A DNA stretch of 64,000 bases from Cliona cf. orientalis (Eukaryota > Porifera > Demospongiae > Clionaida > Clionaidae). Below the pieces are notes generated by a model. It saw nothing but the letters and a program-made list of their open reading frames with translations. It ran no database searches and was not told the origin of the DNA. This document shows positions 25,356 to 39,400 of this stretch, one piece after another. The stretch lies in assembly GCA_963930775.1 (NCBI GenBank), contig OZ005703.1:3720001-3784000 (forward strand). Reading direction: 5' to 3'. The first letter of the stretch is position 1; every line of letters starts with the position of its first letter. The translations under genes and the position numbers were made by a program.

Positions 25356-27440
25356 CCCCATGTACGTACAGGTGATAATCAGCTATTGATGTCGGAATAG
25401 GATGGTGAGAGGGGGCAGAAATGGAGTTCCACAGCCTAGAGAAGGGGCTGCCTAGGCCTCAGGCTGTAGCTTTGTAATGAAGCTGAATTCTGAGGTGCTG
25501 AGAGCCTACTCCATTTACTGAGGTCCTCACTTGTACCATCTCTGCAGCTGATCGAGTACTTTCTCTGTCAACCATAGCTTTTATGATGCCAGATGGCATA
25601 GGAAACTGGTTATGAAATCTTTAACAACCTTCAGCAAACCTTTAAGAAGACATTTGGTAGCTAGAAATCTTTGTAGTACCTAGATAGTGCTGTGTTACCA
25701 TTAGTTTGTACGTATTCATTCAATATTTGTATTGTGAAATATCAATTTTTATACTGCTTTTAACAGCGTGTAACTCTGGAACCGCTCGATGGAAAAACTT
25801 GGTTCCAGTCTCATATTGTAGAGCAACACAAGAGCTATTGAATGGTACTTGAATCATGGGAATCCATCCAGGGGAACCAAAACGTACCACTTTTTGTGCG
25901 AGGCACTTTTGTGAGCGCTTGCAAACAGCATGCACAAAAGCGATCGCCGCGGAGCTCATGAATGTTTCCGGGTTATGGGACTTGAACGAGCTGAAAGTAG
26001 AAGAATCGCTCTGTCTTCTGGTCTTTGTTTGGAGTCCTAGAAGTGAAAGATGGCCTAGATAGAACAGGTAAGAAAAATAGATAAAAAACGGCAAAAATTG
26101 CATGCACTGGAATGTGCCACCGGATGCACTTCCTGGATCTGCAACGTTTGTACGTGTTTTGGACTGCTGGCTTAACGACTGTTAATCAGTGACCAGTTTA
26201 AAACAAATTCATAAAAGCCGAGGGTTTCGCACTATTAGTGCTTCATTAAGGAAGTTGGTAGTTACTACAATAGATTGAGAAATTTTATCTTTAAAATTTT
26301 TTCTTAAACACACAGAATATTTTGTGTGCATTGATTAGTACGTACTACTTTTGTGAACTAGAGCTCTGTAGAGCACATACCCCGCGCGCACATTTCTCAA
26401 TCTATAGATTTATTTTCTGAGCATGGCTATAATTTTGTGAACTTGAGTGAAATAATGGAAATGCTGCTTAGTTGTCCCGGTGACACTTGACACAGCACTC
26501 TCTGCACCCAGACTAGGAAGACATGAACTTGTATACCTACATTTTGCTGTATAGCTATCTTACTTGATTGGTTCCATCGGCTTCAGATTTCAGTCACAAT
26601 AGACGTCACGAGCATTATTTAGAACATCGACGATCTTTACCAGTCACACGCTTGTTCGTTGTGGGCATGAGCAGAAAGCACAATGGCATGCATCATGCAT
26701 TAATGGGCACTGTCAATAGGCGTGGCTACGGTGGCCAACAAAAAGGCACTATTTGTGACGCTCGTGGATCGTATCCCTCAATTTGATGCACACTGAAGCC
26801 ATTTTTTCGCCAAATTTGATTGATTCGTTGTGCTTACGAGTTGCTTAGACGCCTACATCTCGAGATATGGCGATTTTTGTGCTAACGACAACGATAACAA
26901 CGACGACAACGACGACACGACCAATTACTTTACCCTTGCGCATGCGTGCGGGGTAACTATTAGTCTTGTTACAAAAATCAGACTACCGTATGGCGAGTAT
27001 ACTTTTTGTAGAGTGATTATTTTCATTGTTGACTTGGCAGTCACGAAATTCACACCCATGAAAATTAATGCCTATGGTGACAAATACCAGTATTATGCAA
27101 GTCCATGACATAGGCGTAGGAACATGCTACAGGTTTTGGGGGCAGAATATAGTTTTGCGCGCAAATTTTTTTGACCACACCCATATTATTTTCAAACCAC
27201 GCCCATTTTTGCACTATCGGGGCTGTAGCTTGCACCTAGGGGAGGCAGGCAAGTGTTTCTGACTGAGATTCAGTGAGAAGTAAGCAATAAGATAAGCAGA
27301 ACATGCCTTTATAGCTACACTTGTTCATAAATTTCATGTGGTGAACCAATTGTCAGGGCTAATACAACAAATATTGGATGGCTTAATTGGGTTGTGGGGG
27401 CAATGCCCCCATAACTTGCAGCTTGTGGGGGCAAGCGCCC

Positions 27441-27477
<37 letters not shown>

Positions 27478-30400
27478 TTTCCTACGCCTATGCATGATGA
27501 TGGGCGTAGCCACAAACATCGTGGCAGCATGGCCAACACTTCCCAGTCTTAGCAAGCAACAGTATAGCCACTGTCGTCCAGCTGATGGCGTATTAAATAT
27601 TCTTTTATCTCATGCTGTTTGTCCAAGTCTCTGCAGGGTATGGCTTAGCAACAAAGAAGGTCGCGAGTGAGATCAAGTGCGTGTATCTATTACATCATCG
27701 CTTGTGCAATGCCACACCCCCGGACTGGTTGCTGTCACAAAATTTAAAACCACGAAAATTAATTTTAAGGGCCTTTTTGGACTTTCCATGAAAACTATAT
27801 AGCACCCCCGAAAATTACCTGCCATATGGTATACGAAATTTTTATGAATAAAGTATTTCACTGGCGAAAAATCCTGATCCACTGTACATACAGTGTAGGG
27901 TACAGCTACCATTATTTTACCTGCTAAGAGAGTGCTGAAAGTCAATGCCCTCATATAATGACTCCAGGTGGATAGATGTAGTCTGGTTGTTTGACAGAGC
28001 ACATTTGGCAGATTCACTGGCAACTTCTAACTTGTGCATTATTCTTCTGCTCCTTGCTACTTTAAGCTTCCACTGCCTGCAATCGTATGCAAGCTTGTAT
28101 AGCTACCATAGTTAATCATATGATCCAATTTAACATAAGAAATTAACATTTTACATACGGTGTATCTATGGAGCGATTGACAATCTTTATCAGAAATGTA
28201 CATGTTTTTCTGAATTGAATTTTTTTTTCCATACGATTAAGTACAGTATCACAAACACCAACCTTTCAAATTCAGTTACAAGATGGTCAGCAATAGCTTT
28301 ATCAAACAGCCTACCACCACAGTTTAAGAGCATCTGAGACGCCTTCAGCTGGAACATTCCTCCAGATACTTGTAAAATAGTCAAATCCAACTTCCATTTT
28401 CCAAGATCATAGACAAGGATGTAACTGAATTACGTAGAAAAAAGTCGTCGTAACTAAGAGAACATAAGCCCTACCACTTCTTATCAGTAGTTACTTGATT
28501 ATTTCTCTCTTACTAATTTTAACAAAGTTGTGCATAACTTTCTATTATGATAACATTGATCTTGGAATATATACAGTATATTTGGTGTTAATTATAACCA
28601 TAAGTGGTTTACCTGTTATAGTGCCTGTCATGCTGCCCAATACCTGCAAGAACATAATTATTACTAGGGTGATGTGAATCATCGAGGGGGCGAGCCTTCG
28701 CTCATAATAATATTATAGACTTTACTAGTAGAGGGGAGGATTGGGATTCCCCCCTCTACTACCTTCGATCCAAAGTAGAAGCAGCTATCTATTGCTCAAC
28801 TGATTCAGTCTATAATTTGTCATTATAAAGACCAAGGGATGAGGAGTACAAATAACAGTTGCGTACCATGCACAATTCATCCCCAGAAGTCGGTAGTTTT
28901 GCCACTGAGACTACTCTGCCTATATCAGTGATGTATGAGGCTACAGAACAATTTGTACAGCTAGCTAGCCACTGAAATTAGTATAGTCCTTGCACCCAGA
29001 CTATATATAGGCCTAGCCTTCAATTTTGTTGTAGATACTTGACAATGTACTGATGCCTTACGTAACTTTTCTTGTTTTCTAGCAGTCTACTCGATCGAAT
29101 GGATGCGAGATGCATCTTTTGGTGAGCTATATTTAGAGTTAAAACGCAGCCAGTGTTGATACATACATACATACATAAGTACAGCGATTTTCACATAGTA
29201 CTGATTAGTGTGGGGCTCGCTCAGGCTCGCCCCAATAATATTATTATTGGTATGGTCTAGTACATGTTCATCATACCAGTATATCATAGAGCACGCAAGA
29301 AATTTAGCCTGGAAAACTTTCACCGATAATAATTATTTGCCACCTACTCTCATTATCACTGTAGTCATTGGTTGTTATATATATATATTTACTCCACCTA
29401 CCCCATTTTAGCCCTTTTAATTAAACACGTGTGCTTCTTATTAAGTGCAAGTTTCTTGTTAATTGGGCTTTGTATCTCGACTTATAACAGCATTTATATA
29501 ATTAACAAACATGGCTAGGCAATCTTGAGGGCGCAAGAATAAAACGATGGAAGAAAATTAAACTAAACATGAACATATTTCTTGAGGTCTCTTGTCTATT
29601 AACTACTAGCTGCCAGTCTCTGCATCATGATTAAATGTTTGGGCGGCTTGCTAGGCGTAATATAATATTATGTGCCTAACAGGGAGAGATGAAGCATGCA
29701 TAAAACTATATGCACGTACTGAACAAAAAGTGTGCACTTAAGGTTATGGGTCAGAGTTCAAGTGAGAAGCAAGAGGTGAGATCTGTTCTTTGTCATGCCT
29801 GTCAATAGTCTGGGATAATGTGGCTATAATAACAGTACATGCTCACAGAATGTATCATCTCCCTACATACACATGTAAAGATCGCCTGGTATAGTACAGT
29901 GTGCATGCGCAGATGAAAGTGGCACAAATTTTGAATCTAGTATTGCGCCACACCCCTCGATGCAGGCCAATAATAGCAGCTGTTTGATCTCACCACTAAG
30001 AAGAATGCAATGGTGATGTTCTCGCTCCGCTCATAATTATGACATCAAACATGTATTGCATATGCATACATGTAAACTTGGTCCATGCAGTTGACTAACT
30101 GAAGGTCAGAAGAACCTTTAATTTCTGACCTTAAAGTGCCTATTGAGAGTTGGAAATTAACAACAATGGAACTTCTACGAAATTCTCACGTCAGTGTCAT
30201 GGCAGGCACAATACTGAAGCTACCATTTACAATATCCAAGTCAAGTACAAATGTCACAAGATTCTATGTTGTACAATAGCAAAAAATAGTAGCTATAGGG
30301 TAACAGTAGAGACAACAGTGGCTATATAATGTGACCGAATTTAAAAATAAGTACTACTTCTACAGTGCATGCTTTATGGTGTTGCTCAGCAACTACAACT

Positions 30401-33400
30401 TGATCTCACATTCTTGGTGATTTTGCTAGCCTAGCTACAGCAAGTTTGCTAATTAATTTTTAATATTTCACAGAATTGTTTTTAAGCAGTAGCTACTGTA
30501 ACATTGAAGTAAAAATGATTACAGCCGCAGAGTAGAAAGTATAGAATCATAGGCTGGCCTAGCTGATTTTTTTTGTTTTTTTAGTGTTATGGGTTTCTGA
30601 AAGATCACAGAAGGCTCAAAAATAGCTACCTATCCATGGAATAAGCAGAATAGCTACAAAAATAGTTTTTAAGCACAGGCATTGTGGGTCTCTATACAGC
30701 TCTGTGCAACTCAGGGGCCTAATTTGCTATGATATCCATGCAGCTACATCTGGTCTGCAAATCTGTATGTTGGCCTCAGGATTAGTGTGTAGCCTAGCTC
30801 ATCCCCAGGCCCTCTCTCAATCTCCCAGCTTTTAAGATCGAGAGAGGGCCTGGGAACAAGTTAAAAATCTGGGAGATCGAGAGAGGGCCTGGGATTGAGG
30901 CTAAGGCACTGGTATCACACTTTCACCTTGCTGAGTTTTTGTAGGCTTAAATATGCAAGCATGAGCTGGAGCTAGCCTGCATGACCTCTTCTATTGTCTG
31001 GAAAAGTTTGTTGTGTGATATAAAGTAGCTCATTCCAGAGGTACAAATCAGTTATACTACGCCCACTCTCATGGGATAAGCCCTGCGAAGCACTGTAGTG
31101 TAAATATAGGTTATAGTACAACCACTATAGCGATTTATACTACGAGTGTGAAGTATATATAGGTGGTATTAGCAAGTTTCAGGGCTTCACTTTTCCTGAA
31201 GAGCTCCAGGGACATAGACCACACCCACTAGACCCGCCCATCATTAATTAAATTTCCACCCACACCACACCCAATATGATTGAATTTGATGACCACAATG
31301 CCCAGAATAATTTTGCAAGCCTAGTAAACTTGTAGTGTTGCTACTGTACCACAAGCAGCTTGTTTGTTTTACCACCAGTAAGTACTACTACTACAGTGTT
31401 TATGCTATGTCTGGACCTCTTCCGGGACCAATGATAAAAGCCTTCCGGGATGCGGGACAGTTGCTAAAAATCCGGGACTGTCCCGGAGATTCAGGGACAG
31501 TTGGAACCTATGCAATTTATACTACCCATGAGAAGCAGAGTAGTGTAAACCGCTAATGCCATGAGTGGGCGTACTATAACCAATTTGTACTATGGAAAGT
31601 GCTGATCATGCATAAGGTAGCTACTTAATGTCACACTGTAAACTTTTTTAAAAGAGAATAGGTCACGCAAGCTCCTATAAAAGCCAGCCCAGCTCTGTCA
31701 GTCTTCTAGTGTAGATGAAGCTATTTTATTCAGTGGCTACATGGAGATAAAAGTGAGGATGGCTGGTCATTCGAATGGAGTGCGCAGAAAACTTGCTTCT
31801 GCCTATGGGCTCTTGATAAATTTTGGACTGCACCTATATATATATACATACAAGCATAAAAAACAATGTAATTGAAAGATAAAGTAGGGATGGCAGGGTC
31901 AAAAAGTACACAAACAAGTGTAATTGAAAGATGAAGTAGGGATGGCAGGGTCAAAAAGTACACAAACAAGATTTGTAGGGATAATCACATCCACTATACA
32001 TCCCTACGCTTGCTTTTCTCTTATCATGCACCTGTCGATGGTGACCCATTGGTGCTATCCTTATACTAAGTTAGATATTGTATGCATATGGGAGAAATTC
32101 ACTATCCTCATATAGGGAGGGGGTGGGGGATAATCAGTTTTGATCATGACTGGGTGTTAGCTAAATTCCTGCACCTACTCAAAAAGCAAGCGTAGGGATG
32201 TATAGTGGATGTGATTATCCCTACAAATCTTGTTTGTGTACTTTTTGACCCTGCCATCCCTACTTCATCTTTCAATTACATTGTTTTTTTTATGCTTGTT
32301 TCTGTTCTTTTTTTATTCCTCTTTAGGATAATTCATGCATCAATACCATCTGACATGGTTTTCCCATTAACTCATGTAGTAGGGTAGGATATTTCCAGAC
32401 AGAGGCAGCTGCAGTTAACGGATGCCTCGCAAATAAATTGTGTTTATGCATGTATGTATATATAATCCATAGGCGGCGGAACCCATAGGGCTTTGGGGCT
32501 GAAGCCCCCCCCCCCCCAATATTTGAGCCCCATAATAGCTTTTTGATGACTATCTTGCAGAAAAACAATTGACAATAGATAAATACATCAATATACCTAC
32601 AAATCTGCCTAGAATAAGTTCAAGAATCGATCTTAGTGCATGTTTTCCACCATTTCTTTGTTTCTGATAACCGATAGCTCCGTATGACCTTTGAACTTCA
32701 ATTAAGTGGGTGTGGCCCTAAAATTTATCGCGCGCAATCAGTATTAGCCTCCCCCAAAACAAATGTTACTTCCTCCGCCTATGTAATCCTTCACCACTTG
32801 CCATGAGGCAGGAGCAATGTAAGTATACTATTCTGAATCTCATTCAGTTGGTGGGCTGGGGGTGCATCCACATGGAAGCTACACAATACCACTCTAAGCA
32901 ATTGCAACTTTTGTTGTCGATCTAAAAGCTGTCTTCCGATGGTGGCTAAGATTTCTAATAATTTGCAGACCACACCAAGCCATCAATTTTTAAAGGATGA
33001 AGTATAAACCAGAATCTTTAAGAGGTAGTTATGGACGATGTAAGTATTGCGTATTCATATTCTGTTTCACACAATTTTTAGATGGATCTTCAATCAGAAA
33101 GCAGGATGCAAGGAGAATGCCTTTTATGATGCATTAGATGCCATTTATGTGTCATGTATTTATAGATATATTTTCTCTCGTTTGAGTGCAACGAATTAGA
33201 TAGAAAATAAGCTCCAGTCAGTGTGTAAGCTTGGTGCATTGAAACCGGGTGTTGTCCTGTAGGGTATTGTGTATACAACGGTCAGTGCGTCTCCAGACAG
33301 TATGGCTGTAAGCTAACATGAGTGCATGTCTGGAGTGTTTGCAAGGGCATGTCTGCATGTGCTGAGGAAAAGTATTTAAGAACTACGTCAAGGGAGCTAG

Positions 33401-36400
33401 GGCACTCTCGGCAACTGCACGCTGCAGATATTCAAATCAAATTTACATTCGGCAATTCTCAGCAATTTGATCTAAAGTCAGGATACCACCATGTAGATAT
33501 CCACATAGATTTTTGGACTTACTTGGGTTTTTCATGGGGTTTGGGAACCAATAGAAGCTTCTACATGTTTAAGGTACTGCCATTTGGTTTGGCCTCAGCA
33601 TGGTACGTGTTCACGAAGTTACTTCGACCTTTAGTAAAACACTGGAGAGGAAAGGGATCCGTGTTATAGTCTACATTGACGATGGTATCTGTGCTGCGAA
33701 ATCCAAGGCCCAAAGTTTAATCCATAGAGATATGGTGGTGTCAGACCTCAAGTTATCTGGGTTTGTGCTGAATGTTCAAAAATCATGTCTAGAACCACAA
33801 CAAATTGGAAAGTGGTTAGGCTTTAACCTGGACCTGCTTGAAGGTAAATTTATGTTCCTGATGATAAATTGGCCAGCCTCAAATCTGTTATTAGGAATGC
33901 TTTCCCCTTTACCAGAGTCCCCGTCAAATGCTTGGCTAAAATAGTTGGAAAATAATTTCTATGAATCTGGCAATTGGTCCAGTCTCACGCTTGAGGACCA
34001 GGGCATTGTATGCAGCCATAAATAGCCGACGTTCTTGGTGTGATAACGTCATTATTCCTACGGATGTGCAGGAGGAGTTATTATTCTGGTATCATAATAT
34101 TGAATATGTTAATGGTAAATCCATCTGGTTCAGTCCAGGTGCCACCAGGGTGGCATACTCAGATGCTAGTGATAGTGACTATGGTGGCTACGTGGTAGAG
34201 CTAGGGCCAGAAGTAGCACATGGCCAGTGGTCTGAGGTCGAATCCCAATAAAGCTCAACCTGGAGGGAGCTAAAGGCAATTTATTTACAGTCTACACTAA
34301 GACCTACCGTTTAATGGCAAAACGGAAATGATGTTTTCCTGCGTATGATTACGCACGCGCGCGTACGTATTACGCAGGTACACGCAATAATCTCGTATAC
34401 GTCCGTATATCTATCCGTGTACCGCGCCCTACCCAGGACAGAATGAATTTTTCTCGTTTTCGAAGGCTCGTTTCTCGAAGCGCCTCGAGCGTTTCTGTTC
34501 CACGCTACTGCTATACACTGCCACCATGGTATAGACATCGAGGATGCCTCGTTTTTCGTTCTGGAATGAGTGTTACAGATTTGCCCCGAATTCAAAGTTC
34601 CATTCAGCCAGAAAAGATCAAGAAATGGACGAGCGAGTTGAACTGTCACGAAGAAAGTACTCAAGACGAAGAGTTGGTAGCTATAATATAGCTAATTTAG
34701 TAGCTAAAGTTCAGTATTTTCTTTAGTTGACAGTCTAGCTAGCTACTATCAAGAAAATAGAACAGGCTAAAGTGATAAATTATTTTAGATTTTCAAAGAG
34801 CGCTCGTGGTGGCCGAGTGACCCTGGAAGACTCGGGATTCAGCGGAGTAACTGCTCTGGTACTTACCTACTGGTGGACCAAGTCCCCCAGCGCTGGTGTG
34901 AGTGTTACAGATTTGCCCCGAATTCAAAGATGGCATCAGCCATACGTGGCTGAAAACTGGTTCATGTCTACTTCGATCATCTCAGCACGCTTAGTCTTAT
35001 TCTTGGTATCAATTGAAGCTCAGCTCTTCTTCTTTACAATGGTACTTTAGATAGAACGATAGCTAACTCACACTAGAAGATACAGTTGTACATAGACATG
35101 CACTATTTTTGACCCCACGTGTATGGCATGCATATCATTAACCCCCATAGGCGCCATGCAAACGGCGCGTTGACATTATACGTATATGGACTTCCGGTGG
35201 TCTTAGTGTAGACTGTTAGTACTCACGTCATTTGCCAATAAATTGGAGGGTCACACTGTGAAGTGGCTGACAGATAATCAGGGAGCTATGTACATAATTC
35301 GATCTGGTTCTAGGAAGGAGCACCTACAGGATGGAGCAATGGCCATTTTTGAGCTCTGTTTTGCACATAGCATAAAGCTCGAGATAGACTGGATTCCTCG
35401 AAGCCTCAATGAATATGCTGATGCCATAAGTAGGATAATTGATTACGATGACTGGAGCCTCAACTCTTCAGTGTTTAGCTTTATAGATGCAAGCTGGGGC
35501 CCTCATACAATAGACTGCTTTGCATCTCCATATAATGACCAAACAAAGAGATTTCACAGCCGCTTGTGGTCACCTGGCTGTGAGGCAGTAGATACATTCA
35601 CAGTCAACTGGGGCAGCAAGATGAACTGGTGGCTACCACCACAGCATTTGGTGTGTCGTACGATTCGTCATGCTTCCCGATGCAAAGCGAAAGGAACATT
35701 GGTAGTCCCAGCATGGAATTCTGCCCCCTTTTGGCCCATTCTGTGTCCAGATGGCTGCCATCTAGCACCGTGGTTTACAAGCTATATACCTGGGTTACTT
35801 GTACCTGGACGTAGTGGTAGCAATTTAGGGGATTCTCTAAATTTGGATTCCATGTTATTAGTGCTATTTATCGACTTTTCAGTACCACCTAGGGTAGGTA
35901 ATTATGGATTCTGTGTACTATAACTAAAACCAGGAAAACAATAACTGCTATATTGATTGCATATCCATAGTAATGTGTTACATAAAAGCATAATATTGGC
36001 AATGTATCAAATTTTGCTACAATGTCTGCTTCGCTTAATGATAGCTAATTATAATATTGTGCAAGTGCATATACTGAGTTGGGGAGGGTCCCATAGTTGC
36101 CTCAGTGCAAGTCAGGGGTATTGTGTGGTGAGTGTTCGTCCAAAGCTGGACCTGCAACTGTGCATGGCATCTGCCAATAGTCTGCATGGGAAGCAGACGG
36201 TAGCCTTGGGGCTACGTTAGGATCAGGTGGATCCTAGATATATTTAGGACCTCAGTGGTCTGGGATTCACGGAGAATCCGGTATCAGTCTGTGTAGGACT
36301 TGCCAATGGATCTCTTAGATCCAAAATAATAGCTACACCCGGTGGGTGGTTGAAGCAGGCTTCTGAAGCCCTTGACACTGTGATGCCCAGACTATATAAT

Positions 36401-39400
36401 TAATCCTATGACAAATTAGCTATAACTCTCATCCACCATTATTACAATACTATACTAGACGTTTTCAAAAGTGCGGTCTGGCAGGAAATAGAAGCCATTG
36501 AAGATCCTGAACTCAAAGAGCTTTCCGAGCTACTACCAACAGTCGTCCTTAGAGGCAGAGCCCCATCAATGGTAAAAAATATAGTGGCGCATTTCTGAGA
36601 TGGAAGAGCTGGACTACACAGAAGTTCGAATACCAAGCATACCTCCCCGCGAAGCCTCTACATGTGGCCCTATACTTGACGTACCTTATCCGAAAGTCCT
36701 CCACCAGCGCCCCAGTAGAAGAAGCCTCGAATGCGATATCCTGGGCCCATCAAGTAGCCGTCTTGGAGGATCCAACCCAGCATCAACTCGTCAAGCAGGC
36801 AGTAGCAGGAGCTAAGCGCATTCTGGCACACCAAACAAACAAGAAGGAACCCATCACCCCCGAAATTCTAGCAAAACTTGTCGATAAATTCGAAGGGGAG
36901 AGTGCAGACCTCAACGACATCAGAATAGTTGCTATCTGCCTGATGAGCTTTGCAGGCTTCCTAAGATATAATGAAATGTCAGCCTTGAAGGAGTCAGACT
37001 TACATATCTACAGCGATCACATGGAAATTTTCATAGAAGCCAGTAAAACAGATCAGTATAGGGATGGGGCATGGGTGGTGATAGCCAGAACCCAAACGAA
37101 AACCTGCCCAGTCCACATGATGGAACGCTACATGAAGCTCGCCAACGTAATTGGCTCCCCAGATCTCCACCTCTTCCGCGGTATCGTGTGCTCAAAGAAT
37201 GGAGTCAGGCTACGAGCGCAAGGTGGTCTCAGCTATACTAGGATGCGTGAGCTACTGCTTGCTCAAGTGGGCCTTGATCCAAAGAATTACGGGCTGCACA
37301 GCCTCCGATCAGGTGGTGCCACCGCGGCTGCCAATGCAGGAGTGCCAGATAGACTCTTTAAGCGGCATGGTCGCTGGCGAAGCGAGAATGCTAAGGACGG
37401 CTACGTGAAAGACTCTCTAACTAGTAGACTAAGTGTAACCAAGGACATAGGTGTCTAATGACAACACACAATACTACTTTCTTTGTGACCTCTCGCGGTT
37501 GCCCACCACCTAAATGTGAAGTACATGCGTCATGCGTAAGCAATGCGCATGCAGCTCAGACGGGAGTACTTTTTATATAAAATTATCATCCTCGTCCAGT
37601 GATGGCATGTGCCATTGTCCGCTCTCTACCAGCTATACACACCGGTACATGAACTTGGTATTTGCATCCCGCATGCACTAACTGAGGTGGGTGGAGACAT
37701 GGGTAAGGGGTCTTTCTGTAGCAGTGTAGGCTGTACTTGAGTCTGTCTTACTTATAGGTGGCATAATTATTTGCAATCTAGTGCTGCTCGTTTTGCTGGT
37801 GATAGTGCTATCTTTCCTTCTCTACCCTATCCAGGATAGCGAGCGCGCAATAGTCGTAGCCACGCCCCTCATTACTTCGTCGTTATCTAGCATCGTCTCG
37901 CAGCCGCACCCCGGGCACAGGCGCGGCCCTTGAGCTCTAGAACAGTCAGCTCAGTGACTATCCTCGTTCCCATGCAGACTCAGAGAAGCTAATATCAACA
38001 ATAAACTTACTGGCCTCTAAGACTGACTAAGTTTTTCACGATCTAGTGCTCTAGCGCCTTCTTTCAGCTCGAGCGCTCTGCGTTAGCGCTCGCACACACA
38101 CCATCACGCGCGCGGCGCCACTGACTCCTGTCACATGACTTCACCATGGCAACACATTGTGGGCATGTGCATTATATGACAAGATGGTGAATCCGACATG
38201 CCCACTCTCAAAATGCGCTGTACTCAACCCACGATTAAATCGCTGTCATGACACCACAAAACTAGCGTGCCACAGACGTGCGCGCTGCAAAATGGAGTGG
38301 ATTTATACTCGAACCAAGGTGAGTGGCCCAGGGAGTCTTGAGTTAGCCCTGGTAATGAAAAAGAAAGAATGAGAAAATGCACTTTCTTTATAATTTTAAA
38401 AACAGCTAGTTCAGGCATACCTGATTGTTTCTATGGATGGTTCAGGGCTTGATAGATAGATATTCTGGCGTAGATCATGAATATGTAAGTCAAAAATCTT
38501 TAAAATTTTCCTGCTCTGAGTTATTAATGTTTTTGTTTTGTATTACATATATGGCATATCCGGGCCATCCCTACTTATAGAGTCTACCGCCTCTATGATA
38601 TATGGGATCGCTACCTGCTAGCTACCACTGCAAAAGCACCAGGATCGTCTACAGACAGTCACACTAATCTCAAGCCCAACATGCAGGTTTGCAAACCACT
38701 TGTAGCTGCATTGTATGTAGCTGCATGGATATCATAGCAAGAAGGCCAATATGGCATGGCAAGGCATGGCACAGCAGCCCCCTGAGTCACACTGAGCTGT
38801 ATAGCACAGTGCCTATGCTTAGCCTCGGTACAGGAGGAGCTGTTCTGCATTTTCTGTGGGATAGGTAGCTGTTTTGGATCCCTGTCTGATCTTTGGACAC
38901 TCCAGCAACAGAAGCCTATTCTGGTTGTAAATTATTTGTGGTGGCTATTGCTAGGTAAAATCCACAGGAATGCATGCTATAACATGTTATATATAGCACG
39001 CTACTTATAGCATGGTCTGGGGGTCACTAATTACTTATAGTCACCTCATCCATGCTATGCTTGGTATATACACATTGGCCGTACCTTTGATCTGTATACA
39101 AGTAATTAAATCATAGCTGTAACAAATACTGCAATATGATTGGCTACTGACAGGTATCTTGTGTGTCATAGTCACCTACAAGTTTTGCCCTCTGGCTCTA
39201 GCAATACAAAACTATATGATCTAAGTAAGTTTGCTAGACACTGTTTTGTCGGTTTCTATGTAATTTTAAATTAGAAGACCTCAGGGCTCTCATAGAACCC
39301 TCGCTTCACTCGGGATTCTATACTAATAGAGTCCTTCGATCTTCTAAGTCACATAGAAACCTCTTAAACAGTGTCTAACTACTAAAGTGACACTTTGTGT

